From Clostridiaceae bacterium BRH_c20a (GTDB lineage Bacteria; Bacillota; Peptococcia; Peptococcales; BICA1-8), in NCBI GenBank assembly GCA_000961765.1, contig LADT01000037.1, positions 1 to 45,543 of the forward strand: DNA of 45,543 nt, read 5' to 3'. The position numbers were made by a program, and so were the translations under genes. Shown in pieces: positions 16,805 through 24,448 of this stretch. The stretch's first letter is position 1, and each line of letters opens with the position of its first letter. The notes beneath the pieces are model-generated. The model was not told the origin of the DNA. It saw only the letters and a program-made list of their open reading frames with translations, and ran no database searches.

Positions 16805-16929
16805 GATGCATCTACTTTTAGGCCAAACTGCATGATGCATCAGATGAATGACCGCTCTTTGGGATGCATCCTTTAAGCTAGACCTAGGTGCAGATGCCTC
16901 ATTCAATATTAACATTCATAGGATGCATC
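16805..16929. repeat. Regularly spaced array of five palindromic GATGCATC-type 8-mers
   Basis: GATGCATC occurs at 16805, 16834, 16863 and 16922, and GATGCCTC at 16893, giving periods of 29, 29, 30 and 29 bp. The 21-22 bp between copies are not conserved. The array fills most of the 257-bp gap between the convergent ends of eamA and the ABC permease gene. It looks iteron-like; no gene is present here. Confidence 0.7.
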
Positions 16930-16957
16930 TCGTAATAATACTCTAAGCCATCTTCTA

Positions 16958-17011
16958 TCTAGCGTAGCGAAATCTTAATCTAGCGAAGCGAAACCTTAAC
17001 CTTAACCTCAA
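16958..17011 (+). repeat. CTAGCGAAGC/AACCTTAACC dispersed repeat, copy C
   Basis: Two 21-bp units, TCTAGCGTAGCGAAATCTTAA (16958-16978) and a variant with GAAGCGAAACC (16979-16999), are followed by CCTTAACCTCAA. The second unit and its tail share 26 bp with the copy at 22341-22379 (opposite strand). Confidence 0.7.
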
Positions 17012-17017
17012 TTATTA

Positions 17018-18406
17018 TTATTCATTACGAATCGCAGAGATAGGACTTAGACGCACAGCCCGATCAGCAGGATACAGCCCGGCAACAACTCCAATCAGGA
17101 TGGAGAAGCCTAAGGCAAAGAGCGTCAGCCATAGTGGAATAACCGAAAGGGAATTAGCCACCTCACCGGGGGGCATCCCACGATTAATAAAGCCGGACCC
17201 GAAATGATTTATCACACTTGATGCCCCATAGCTTAAACCTAGCCCAAAAATTCCACCCATCAATCCAATAAGTCCCGCTTCTGTTAAGAACAGCATCCGG
17301 ACATCAAAAAAGGAAGCGCCGATAACCTTCATGATGCCGATTTCCCTAGTCCGTTCATAAATGGACATAATCATGGTATTTATAATGCCCAGAGCCGCCA
17401 CCAATAAAGTAATACTACCAATGCCTCCTAGTATAGCCTGGATCGTTTTGGATGTTTTTTCTATTCCCTCCAAATTATCAGCCATGGAATAGGCCTGATA
17501 GCCTTTTTCCTTCAGAGCTTTAGAAACCTGTTTGGTAGCATCAACATTTTCGGTTCTAACCCAGATAAATTCATAATCATCAGGAGAGGGGCCCTGAGGC
17601 TCCCTTGAGGAACGGGCTGAAGTAGTTACACGGCCGCCACCTTTAATCGCCATTTCCATAGCCATCCTAGGGTCTCCACCAGTATTACGGGCTCCCCCCA
17701 TAACATAATCCCTTATTCTTTTAATCTCCCCAATAGGTGCATAGGCTTGCCAGGCTTTATTCATATTTTTTTCGCTTAAGACACCCACTACTGTAAAGTT
17801 ATAGATCTTTTTCTGCCCGTTGCGGTTATTGACTTCCATGGAAATCCTTTGATTCATCATTTCTAAGGTACTAGTTTCCTGCTGCATCTGCTGTTGGCGC
17901 ATCATGTCCATTTCTCTGCGGTCCCGGAAGTTTCTACCTACTTCCCAACCCACTACAATATTAAAGCGGTCATCACCTTCCAAAAACCGACCTTCCGCTA
18001 TTTCAAACTCAAACTGAGACATTTGGGCAGGTTCAAGGCCCACCAACTGCAGATGTCCCTCCTTGCGTCCCCATAAAGCCCTGCCCCCCATGTTAAACCC
18101 AGGAGAGACGGCTATTACGCCAGGAATTGCCTTGATTTCATTTACGGCATCATCATTTAAAGGATTAGCTTGACCAATGGGATTACCCTGTTCATCAAAG
18201 TTCATGCCAGCCATCACATCAATCTGGTTTAAGCTTCCCCATCGTTCCATGTCCCGCTTACTTGATTCATTAAGGCCTATCCCTAAAGAAAGCATAACTA
18301 CTATAGAGGTGGTACCAATAAGCACCCCTAATACAGTTAAAAATGTTCTAACCTTACGGCGCCATAAATTTTTATACGCCATTCTAAAAATATCTATCTT
18401 ATACAT
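17018..18406 (-). CDS. MacB-like ABC transporter permease (MacB_PCD + FtsX)
   Basis: A 462-residue permease with an N-terminal membrane helix (about 20-45), a large extracytoplasmic MacB_PCD domain (about 46-320) and three C-terminal FtsX helices. The ending YPADRAVRLSPISAIRNE is the family signature. The periplasmic domain contains a Met/Gln-rich stretch (MDMMRQQQMQQET) not usual for the family. I use ATG 18406, whose ATGTATAA overlaps the stop of the preceding gene by 8 bp; ATG 18421 is also in frame. With the ATPase and the CARDB-type protein it forms a three-gene mechanotransmission-type ABC system. No membrane-fusion (MacA/YknX-like) gene is present. Confidence 0.92.
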   Translation of the reverse strand: MYKIDIFRMAYKNLWRRKVRTFLTVLGVLIGTTSIVVMLSLGIGLNESSKRDMERWGSLNQIDVMAGMNFDEQGNPIGQANPLNDDAVNEIKAIPGVIAVSPGFNMGGRALWGRKEGHLQLVGLEPAQMSQFEFEIAEGRFLEGDDRFNIVVGWEVGRNFRDRREMDMMRQQQMQQETSTLEMMNQRISMEVNNRNGQKKIYNFTVVGVLSEKNMNKAWQAYAPIGEIKRIRDYVMGGARNTGGDPRMAMEMAIKGGGRVTTSARSSREPQGPSPDDYEFIWVRTENVDATKQVSKALKEKGYQAYSMADNLEGIEKTSKTIQAILGGIGSITLLVAALGIINTMIMSIYERTREIGIMKVIGASFFDVRMLFLTEAGLIGLMGGIFGLGLSYGASSVINHFGSGFINRGMPPGEVANSLSVIPLWLTLFALGFSILIGVVAGLYPADRAVRLSPISAIRNE

Positions 18407-20147
18407 CGAAGAATTCCCCATTCGCTTTAACCTTACGTTTCAACCGCCAGATAAAAACAGCCTGGATAAAGACAATAATAAGAAGCAATATGGCCTTCCA
18501 GTTATTTTTTAATTTTACTGCAAGACTTTGCTGTGGCCCGTCAGGACCCATAGGTGACCCTGGCATACCTGGTCTACCGTCAATAATGCCCGGCTTGCCC
18601 CCTGGACCCATCTCGCCTCCCATAGGTGGTTCAGGTTGACCTTGTACCTGTAAGTTAAAGGGTTTTTCGACCCGAACTTCTTTATTATTGTTATCGATAT
18701 AGGTAAATACCACCATTCCTTCTAACTCGCCTTCGGCTTGAGGAATAGCCATGGCCTGATAATAGTCACTCATACCTGTTTCGAGATTGCCAATATAGTA
18801 AACGGCATTTTCTTTTTGAAAATCTCCATCCATATTTACCATAAAATTAGTTAAAGCTACCTTGCCAACATTGACAAATTCTGCAGAAATTGGCGTAGGC
18901 TGACCGACAAAAGCCATCGGTGGAGTATCAACTGATAGGACCTCCAAGCGGCCTTCTTGAGTTACCGGAACATTGACCCGCTCTTTTACGGTATTGGACT
19001 GCCCGTTATCATATTCATAGATGATTTCTACCGGAACATTGTAGGTCTTGGCCTGAGCGTTAGGGTCAACATAAAGAGCTATATCTTTGACTACCGTAGT
19101 TTTACCCGGTATCTTATCTATATAAAAGGTATTACTGCTATCTACAGGGGAGAACACCGTATCCCCCTTTTGATTATCTTCTAGTTGAACATCAACAATA
19201 GATACTTTAGCATTATGTACATCTTTGACATTGGTGTTTTCCACAAATAATTTTAAAATAACAGTATTTCCTGCTAGGACCTGCTCATCTGACAAAGTGT
19301 ATTTGCTGATTATTACCCAAGGTGTCTTGCCGCTTGTACCTGCGCTGGCTTTGGGTAAAGGCAGGTTTAAAATCTCTTCTTGCTTAGTTTGTGTCCCTTT
19401 GTAATCATATGTAAAGGTAAGCTTAACTTCATTGCCATCCCGGGGGTCTTCTGCCTCTAACTGAAAGGAGACCATCCTGGTCTGCTTCCCTTTAACATCA
19501 AAAAGATGCTTAGTATTGGATAAATCCACCACACTAAAGTTTTTATCATCATTGACCTTGCCGTCTAATGCTACACTGACATTACCGGCATCAGATTCAC
19601 TTATATTCTCAAAAAACACGCTAGCTGTAAAAGGTTGGCTCAAATTAGGCTCTTTAGGCTCAAACTGTACAGTCTTCACAACAAATTGAGGCTTTGTTAT
19701 TCCATAAGTAACAGGTACAGTTATTTTGGAGTAAATAGTTGAAGTAGCCTGTAATGCGTTTTTATAGTCTACGTTTACCTTTAGCTTATAATCTCTATTT
19801 GCTGCACTGTCAGCAACATTCATTTTTATCGCAACACTCTGGACAGCTTTACTTTCAACCTGTTTTACTTCAGGTGCTTCAACAACAGAAAATGGAGCCA
19901 GCTTATTTTTATCATCCTCAAGTTCAAAGTTAAAATTCAAGTTAAAGGCAGGTCCTGTACCAATATTTCTTATGACAAAAGATATATAAAAATCTGTTCC
20001 CGCCACAACCTTATTTACTTCCACATTTTCGATTATCAGTAAGGGGTCTAAGCCTGTATCTATTGTTTCAATTTCTTCTGCCCCAACTGAGGTTATAAGT
20101 CCAAATACTAAAAATACTACTAAAACCAAGCTAGTTAACTTTTTCAT
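18399..20147 (-). CDS. Membrane-anchored CARDB/NEW3-type extracellular protein
   Basis: A 582-residue surface protein: Sec signal peptide (1-~23, VGAEE cleavage region), then several repeated beta-sandwich domains with features such as VRNIGTGPAFNLN, FFENISESDAGNVSV, LFVENTNVKDVHNAKV and FVNVGKVALTNFMV. These resemble the COG1361/CARDB class. A Gly/Pro/Met-rich linker (about 505-545), one membrane helix (about 552-570) and a basic tail follow. It lies between the ATPase gene (17-bp overlap) and the permease gene (8-bp overlap), so it must be part of that ABC system. It probably replaces the membrane-fusion subunit. Its ligand is unknown. Confidence 0.85.
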   Translation of the reverse strand: MKKLTSLVLVVFLVFGLITSVGAEEIETIDTGLDPLLIIENVEVNKVVAGTDFYISFVIRNIGTGPAFNLNFNFELEDDKNKLAPFSVVEAPEVKQVESKAVQSVAIKMNVADSAANRDYKLKVNVDYKNALQATSTIYSKITVPVTYGITKPQFVVKTVQFEPKEPNLSQPFTASVFFENISESDAGNVSVALDGKVNDDKNFSVVDLSNTKHLFDVKGKQTRMVSFQLEAEDPRDGNEVKLTFTYDYKGTQTKQEEILNLPLPKASAGTSGKTPWVIISKYTLSDEQVLAGNTVILKLFVENTNVKDVHNAKVSIVDVQLEDNQKGDTVFSPVDSSNTFYIDKIPGKTTVVKDIALYVDPNAQAKTYNVPVEIIYEYDNGQSNTVKERVNVPVTQEGRLEVLSVDTPPMAFVGQPTPISAEFVNVGKVALTNFMVNMDGDFQKENAVYYIGNLETGMSDYYQAMAIPQAEGELEGMVVFTYIDNNNKEVRVEKPFNLQVQGQPEPPMGGEMGPGGKPGIIDGRPGMPGSPMGPDGPQQSLAVKLKNNWKAILLLIIVFIQAVFIWRLKRKVKANGEFFDV

Positions 20148-20847
20148 TTACTAGTACTCCTCCTTTATTCTCTTCACTGGTAATAATTCCATCAACCATA
20201 TGGATGATTCGGTCAGCATACCCCGCCACATCCCTGTCATGGGTAACCATGACTAGGGTTTGCCCTTTTTCTTTAATAGTAGTTGTCAATAGCTCCATAA
20301 TTTCCTTTGTTGTCTTAGTATCCAAATTCCCGGTTGGCTCATCACAAAAGATAATTTTAGGGTTATTAATTAGAGCCCGAGCAATACTAACCCTTTGCTG
20401 CTGACCACCGCTCATCTGACTAGGCTTATTCGACATCCTGTTTTCCAAGCCTAAAATTTTCAGCATCTCCCGACCTCGTTTACTCCGTTCTTTACTCCTC
20501 ATCCCTTGTAATATTAAAGGAAGTACGGCGTTTTCTAAAGCTGTCAGCGATGCTAATAGATTGAAGGACTGAAAAACAAAGCCCATATAGCTGCGCCGAA
20601 AAGCAGCCATATCCTTTTCTTTTACCTTATTAATCAAAATATTGTTTATCCATATTTCCCCTTTAGTAGGCCTCTCCAAGCCAGACATCATGTTTAGCAG
20701 TGTTGATTTTCCGCTGCCCGATGTCCCGACAATGGCAATAAATTCACCTTTTTTTATCTGCAGATCAACTCCATCTAAAGCTGTGATAATTTCCGTACCA
20801 ACTCGGTATTTTTTTATCAGGCTTCTTACTTCAATAATTGGTGTCAT
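20131..20847 (-). CDS. MacB/LolD-type ABC transporter ATPase
   Basis: A 238-residue ATPase and first gene of the three-gene ABC operon. Motifs: Walker A GTSGSGKSTLL (~42-52), Q-loop FVFQSFNLL, signature MSGGQQQRVSIARAL, Walker B IIFCDEPTG, H-switch VMVTHDRDVA. This is the MacB/LolD/FtsE type that drives FtsX-like permeases for export or surface signalling rather than classical uptake. The ribosome binding site GGAGG is clear. The upstream gap ends in back-to-back terminators, so the operon promoter must lie at about 20860-20926. I see no clear consensus there. Confidence 0.95.
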   Translation of the reverse strand: MTPIIEVRSLIKKYRVGTEIITALDGVDLQIKKGEFIAIVGTSGSGKSTLLNMMSGLERPTKGEIWINNILINKVKEKDMAAFRRSYMGFVFQSFNLLASLTALENAVLPLILQGMRSKERSKRGREMLKILGLENRMSNKPSQMSGGQQQRVSIARALINNPKIIFCDEPTGNLDTKTTKEIMELLTTTIKEKGQTLVMVTHDRDVAGYADRIIHMVDGIITSEENKGGVLVNEKVN

Positions 20848-20926
20848 AATTTGCCTCCATCTCCAACACTATCACTAAATAGACGTACTAATTTACAAGA
20901 AAGTTCCAATTAATTTTATCATATTT

Positions 20927-20960
20927 AAAAAAGTTTATTCTATCATAAATAAACTTTTTT
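20927..20960. terminator. AT-rich hairpin with T-runs on both strands
   Basis: AAAAAAGTTTATT and AATAAACTTTTTT form a perfect 13-bp stem around an 8-base loop. The A and T runs flanking the stem make it usable on either strand. It lies between the small ORF and the ABC operon. Confidence 0.6.
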
Positions 20961-20964
20961 TAAA

Positions 20965-20998
20965 CAAAACAATCCCCACAAAAGAGGGGATTGTTTTG
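20965..20998 (-). terminator. Hairpin terminator immediately after the 24-codon ORF
   Basis: CAAAACAATCCCC/GGGGATTGTTTTG is a perfect 13-bp stem with loop ACAAAAGA. On the minus strand it starts 7 nt past the small ORF stop codon; the descending arm ends in TTGTTTTGTTT. Confidence 0.7.
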
Positions 20999-21005
20999 GC
21001 GCCTT

Positions 21006-21080
21006 CTAGACTATTATAGGCTCTGCGATAATAAATAAAACGATGAGGGCCATTATACCTAATAGAACCAGTCTTTTCAT
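21006..21080 (-). CDS. 24-residue single-pass membrane peptide
   Basis: ATG 21080-21078 is preceded by GGAGG with a 5-nt gap (CGGAGGTAATG). The frame gives 24 codons, beginning MKRLVLLGIM and ending AEPIIV, then TAG. A basic start is followed by one continuous hydrophobic stretch (residues 4-18), so it would be a tiny membrane peptide. A strong terminator hairpin follows within 10 nt. Ribosome binding site, ORF and terminator in this order form a complete small transcription unit, convergent to nothing and divergent from the met operon. I know no named family. It may encode a regulatory small protein, or be the leader of a small RNA. Confidence 0.6.
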   Translation of the reverse strand: MKRLVLLGIMALIVLFIIAEPIIV

Positions 21081-21210
21081 CATTACCTCCGAAAAAATAT
21101 TAAAATACCTACTAGTAATATTATTTCCACTATTCAATAAATATAAGCATAAATGTTGATAAAGCCTATTTCCTTTTGTATATTACCAATACATTACCAG
21201 TTAATACCTA

Positions 21211-21239
21211 TTGACAGCTTACGGCTAGCATGATATATT
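21211..21239 (+). promoter_or_regulatory. Consensus promoter of the SAM-riboswitch/metQNI operon
   Basis: TTGACA (21211-21216), exactly 17 bp, then TATATT (21234-21239). Transcription would start near 21246, about 48 nt before the riboswitch P1 helix. Nothing else is visible in 21091-21210. Confidence 0.85.
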
Positions 21240-21293
21240 TTTATTCAATAACAGGCTCTGCTTTGTAAATGTGTTATAAAACAAAATAGTGGA

Positions 21294-21401
21294 CTCTTAT
21301 CCAGAGAGGTGGAGGGACTGGCCCGATGAAGCCCGGCAACTGGCCTATTTATTTAGGTGCTGTGCCAATTCCTGCAGGCAGTAATGTCTGGCAGATAAGA
21401 G
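21294..21401 (+). promoter_or_regulatory. SAM-I (S-box) riboswitch aptamer
   Basis: P1 is CTCTTATC (21294-21301) with GATAAGAG (21394-21401). Inside are the S-box core sequences AGAGAGGTGGAGGGACTGGC, CGATGAAGCCCGGCAAC, GGTGCTGTGCCAATTCC and GCAG. This is the SAM-I consensus. SAM binding should stabilise P1, free the downstream CTCTTTTATCT to form the terminator, and shut off metQNI. Without SAM, the AGATAAGAG strand (21393-21401) can pair with 21428-21437 as antiterminator. Confidence 0.97.
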
Positions 21402-21423
21402 CGGACGTACTTTTTGAGAGTAT

Positions 21424-21464
21424 GCCCTCTTTTATCTGACCAGATAAAAGAGGGCTTTATTTTT
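21424..21464 (+). terminator. Riboswitch-controlled intrinsic terminator
   Basis: GCCCTCTTTTATCT (21424-21437) and AGATAAAAGAGGGC (21442-21455) form a 14-bp stem with a 4-base loop, followed by TTTATTTTT. It is the expression platform of the SAM riboswitch. Confidence 0.95.
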
Positions 21465-21529
21465 GGATAATATCCAAGACACTTAATTGTATCTATTATT
21501 TACAAAATTAAAACGAGGAGGAAATGTAG

Positions 21530-22339
21530 ATGAAAAAATTATTTGGTATTCTAGCTTTAATTCTAGTTATTACAGTGTTAGTTGCAGGCTGTGGAGGTAG
21601 TAACTCTGCTAAGAAAGAAGAACAAAAGCTAAAGGTAGGGGTTACCGCTGGTCCCCATGAAGCCATTGTGGAAAAGGTAAAGGAACTGGCAGCTAAAGAA
21701 GATTTAATAATTGAAGTTGTTACCTTTAATGACTATGTCCAGCCAAATATTCAGCTGGCTGATGGAAACATTGATTTAAACAGCTTTCAACACGAGCCTT
21801 ATTTGGATAAATTTAAAGCAGACCGGAAACTAAAGCTCTCAAATATTGCTGATTCAGTAATCTTCCCTATGGGAATCTATTCTCAAAAAGTTAAGGATGT
21901 TAGTGAGTTAAAGGCCAAGGATAAGGTCGGCCTACCTAATGACCCCACAAATGGAGCCAGAGCATTGCAGCTATTCGAAGCGGCAGGACTAATAAAGCTC
22001 AAGGAAGGCGTGGGCTCAAGTGCTACAGTAAAAGACATTGTAGAGAATCCTAAAAACTTAGAGTTCGTTGAGCTAGAGGCACCCATGATTTTACGTACTT
22101 TACCTGATTTAGCAGCGGCTGCAATAAACACTAATTTTATTGTGCAAGCTGGAATGTCACCTGCTAAAGAATCAATTTTTATTGAGCCTAAAGACTCCCC
22201 ATGGGTAAATATTATTGTTGTCCGTGGGGGTGAGGAAGATAATCCTTTATTCAAGAAATTTGTTGAGCTTTACCAATCCCAGGAAATTAAAGATTTTATA
22301 AATAAAGACTTCCAAGATTCTGTTGTTGCCGCCTGGTAG
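21530..22339 (+). CDS. metQ: Methionine ABC transporter substrate-binding lipoprotein MetQ
   Basis: A 269-residue NlpA/MetQ-family lipoprotein: signal peptide with lipobox VAGC (C21), then LKVGVTAGPHEAIVEKVKEL, VTFNDYVQPNIQLADGNIDL, NSFQHEPYLDKF and FPMGIYSQKVKDVSELK, all standard MetQ segments. It captures D/L-methionine at the cell surface for MetNI. The ribosome binding site GAGGAGG lies 8 nt before ATG. It is the first gene after the SAM riboswitch, which supports the methionine assignment. Unusually, 267 bp of repeats separate it from metN. Confidence 0.97.
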   Translation: MKKLFGILALILVITVLVAGCGGSNSAKKEEQKLKVGVTAGPHEAIVEKVKELAAKEDLIIEVVTFNDYVQPNIQLADGNIDLNSFQHEPYLDKFKADRKLKLSNIADSVIFPMGIYSQKVKDVSELKAKDKVGLPNDPTNGARALQLFEAAGLIKLKEGVGSSATVKDIVENPKNLEFVELEAPMILRTLPDLAAAAINTNFIVQAGMSPAKESIFIEPKDSPWVNIIVVRGGEEDNPLFKKFVELYQSQEIKDFINKDFQDSVVAAW

Positions 22340-22340
22340 T

Positions 22341-22418
22341 CTTAAGGTTAAGGTTTCGCTTCGCTAGGTTGAGGTTGAGAAAGACCCTTAGTGCTATTAC
22401 TAGCGGAGCGAAGCAATC
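22341..22418 (-). repeat. CTAGCGAAGC/AACCTTAACC dispersed repeat, copy D
   Basis: On the minus strand this reads CTCAACCTCAACCTAGCGAA and continues GCGAAACCTTAACCTTAA. A further AGCGGAGCGAAGC lies at 22402-22414. It shares 26 bp with copy C and CTCAACCTCAACCTAGCGAA with copies A and B. Confidence 0.7.
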
Positions 22419-22425
22419 TAAGCTT

Positions 22426-22520
22426 GTGTCAGACGCATAATATTCACCCAAAAGTACTGTCAGACCCACTAGAATAACCTCAAAGTATATGTCAGACGCA
22501 ATAATTTAACCCAAAAAGAT
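22426..22520 (+). repeat. Three degenerate ~31-bp TGTCAGAC direct repeats
   Basis: TGTCAGAC occurs at 22427, 22458 and 22490 (periods 31 and 32). Units 1 and 3 continue GCA-TAAT-ATT-ACCCAAAA-like; unit 2 is diverged (CCACTAGAATAACCTCAAAG). Unit 1 also matches 184-211. Confidence 0.7.
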
Positions 22521-22525
22521 TTTCT

Positions 22526-22575
22526 GGTCACTGGTCACCGAGCACCGGTCACTGTGTACCGAGCACTAATCACCG
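22526..22575 (+). repeat. GGTCAC/CACCG heptamer-type tandem array
   Basis: About 50 bp of imperfect 7-8 bp units: GGTCACT, GGTCACCG, AGCACCG, GTCACTG, TGTACCG, AGCACTAA, TCACCG. It is the last repeat before the metN ribosome binding site. GC content is above that of neighbouring DNA. Confidence 0.65.
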
Positions 22576-22606
22576 TTATTCAAGTAATAAATATGAGGAG
22601 TAATTT

Positions 22607-23632
22607 ATGATTGAAATCACAAATTTATATAAAACCTATCAGAGTAATGAAGGTAATGTAGAGGCCCTTAAGGGTGTCAACTTAAAGGTAGAAAAGGGCG
22701 AGATTTTTGGAGTAATTGGCTTTAGCGGCGCAGGCAAAAGCTCTTTAATCCGTTGCGTAAATATGCTGGAAAAACCAACAGAAGGCAGTGTCCGGGTTAA
22801 CGATCTGGAAATGACTGAACTAACAAAGCATAAGCTACGGGAGGCCAGGAAAAAAATCGGCATGATTTTTCAGCATTTTAACCTCCTGGAAACCTGCACA
22901 GTCTTTGAAAATGTAGCAGTGGCTTTAGAGCTTTCCCATACTCCCAAGGGAATCATTAATGAAAAGGTTAATAACCTTTTAAATATTGTGGGATTAGAGG
23001 ACAAAAAAAATAACTTTCCCAGTCAGTTATCCGGCGGTCAGAAACAACGGGTAGCTATTGCCCGGGCATTGGCTAATAATATTGACATCTTACTCTGCGA
23101 TGAAGCTACATCTGCCCTTGATCCTCAGACTACCGAAGCTATATTAGAATTATTATTAGATATTAATCGGAAATTCAAAATTACTATCCTTTTAATAACC
23201 CATGAAATGCATGTTATCAAAAAGATCTGCGATAAAGTAGCGGTAATTGAAGATGGGGTAATTATTGAAGAGGATACGGTCTTAAATACTTTTACTAGGC
23301 CTAAGACCCAGACTACGAAAAACTTTATCAAAAGCATTATGGAGGATGAGCTGTCTGAGTCTGTTTTAAAAGAGCTTAGAACCAAAAAAGAGAACAACAA
23401 AATTCTCAGACTAACCTTTATTGGTGGTTCTGCCGCCCAACCAGTTCTAGCCATAATAGCAAAAGAATTACCGCTCTGGCCCAATATCCTGTGCGGTAAT
23501 ATAATCCAAATTAAAAATCAGACCTTAGGGCGTTTAATAATTGAGCTTACAGGGGACTGTCACTCTATCGAAGAAGGAATTAAAATTCTGAAGGACCATA
23601 ATGTTATTACGGAGGTCTTAAAGTATGACTGA
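22607..23632 (+). CDS. metN: Methionine ABC transporter ATPase MetN
   Basis: A 341-residue ATPase: Walker A GFSGAGKSS (38-46), Q-loop MIFQHFNLL, signature LSGGQKQRVAIARAL, Walker B ILLCDEATSALDP. A C-terminal NIL/ACT-like domain (about 265-341) lets methionine bind and inhibit transport, as in other MetN proteins. ATG with TGAGGAG upstream. The end overlaps metI by 8 bp, so the two are coupled. Distance from metQ and the intervening repeats raise the question of how much MetN is made from the riboswitch transcript. Confidence 0.96.
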   Translation: MIEITNLYKTYQSNEGNVEALKGVNLKVEKGEIFGVIGFSGAGKSSLIRCVNMLEKPTEGSVRVNDLEMTELTKHKLREARKKIGMIFQHFNLLETCTVFENVAVALELSHTPKGIINEKVNNLLNIVGLEDKKNNFPSQLSGGQKQRVAIARALANNIDILLCDEATSALDPQTTEAILELLLDINRKFKITILLITHEMHVIKKICDKVAVIEDGVIIEEDTVLNTFTRPKTQTTKNFIKSIMEDELSESVLKELRTKKENNKILRLTFIGGSAAQPVLAIIAKELPLWPNILCGNIIQIKNQTLGRLIIELTGDCHSIEEGIKILKDHNVITEVLKYD

Positions 23633-24311
23633 AACTAATTTATTACAGTCAATATGGCTACGAGTTTTAGAGATAGCACCTCAACTAACAAAAGCAACCT
23701 ATGAAACTTTGCTAATGGTTATGATTGCCTTAAGCATAGCCGCTGTTATTGGTATTCCTTTGGGAGTCCTTCTGGTAATAACAAGACCGGGACATATCTG
23801 GGAACAGAAGTGGTTCTATAAAATAGCCAATCTTATTATTAATATAATCCGGGCAATTCCTTTTATTATTCTAATGTTTGCAATTACACCCTTTACTCGG
23901 CTGATTGTCGGGACAACTATTCAGTTAAAAGGTGCTATTGTACCTCTGGTTGTTTTTACAGCACCCTTTATAGCCAGAGTCACTGAGTCGGCCCTCTTAG
24001 AAGTGAATAAAGGTATTATTGAAGCCTTTTTGGCCATGGGCGCCTCCCCTTGGCAGATAATTACCAAGGTTCTATTAAAAGAAACACGCTCAACCATGGT
24101 CCTGGGCATGACTATTTCCGCTATCAGCTTGATTGGCGCTTCGGCCATGGCTGGTGTTGTTGGCGGTGGTGGCTTGGGAGACCTTGCTATCCGTTATGGC
24201 TATCAAAGATATGAAGGGGATGTAATGGTTGTCACTTTAGCAGTTCTGATTATTATGGTTATGGGTATGCAAAATATAGGCAACTCAATCGCTAAAAAAC
24301 TGAAGAAATAG
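23625..24311 (+). CDS. metI: Methionine ABC transporter permease MetI
   Basis: A 228-residue MetI-type permease with about five membrane helices. The EAA-loop region reads LLEVNKGIIEAFLAMGASPWQIITKVLLKE, and GASAMAGVVGGGGLGDLAIRYGYQRY is characteristic of MetI. It pairs with MetN and MetQ. A good ribosome binding site (CGGAGG) lies inside the end of metN. It is the last gene of the operon; a repeat-borne hairpin (24395-24421) follows. Confidence 0.96.
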   Translation: MTETNLLQSIWLRVLEIAPQLTKATYETLLMVMIALSIAAVIGIPLGVLLVITRPGHIWEQKWFYKIANLIINIIRAIPFIILMFAITPFTRLIVGTTIQLKGAIVPLVVFTAPFIARVTESALLEVNKGIIEAFLAMGASPWQIITKVLLKETRSTMVLGMTISAISLIGASAMAGVVGGGGLGDLAIRYGYQRYEGDVMVVTLAVLIIMVMGMQNIGNSIAKKLKK

Positions 24312-24324
24312 AGAAAAAGCAATA

Positions 24325-24421
24325 GGAATGGGGACACTCCTGCTTCGCTAGGTTGAGGTTGAGAAAACCTTAAGCTTAACCTAGTGAGATAAAGGGGAAC
24401 ATCTCCGACTGGGATGTTCCC
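24325..24421 (-). repeat. Dispersed repeat copy A with GGGAACATC hairpin
   Basis: Read on the minus strand: GGGAACATC-CCAGTCGGA-GATGTTCCC hairpin, then TCACTAGGTTAAGCTTAAGG, CTCAACCTCAACCTAGCGAA, GCAG and GTGTCCCC. The same blocks occur in the same order at 28913-29036. The hairpin may end metI or Fe-ADH transcripts, though it lacks a strong T-run. Confidence 0.7.
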
Positions 24422-24448
24422 AGAGAATAAAGAGCACACACCTCTGTT

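Noticed and set aside
16805-16929. CRISPR array reading of the GATGCATC series
   Set aside because: The repeated part is only 8 bp, much shorter than CRISPR repeats (about 23 bp or more); there is no leader and no cas gene in the window.
21294-21464. T-box leader for methionine uptake
   Set aside because: The leader has the full S-box core and P1 helix plus a SAM-type terminator/antiterminator; no T-box AGGGUGGNACCGCG motif is present.
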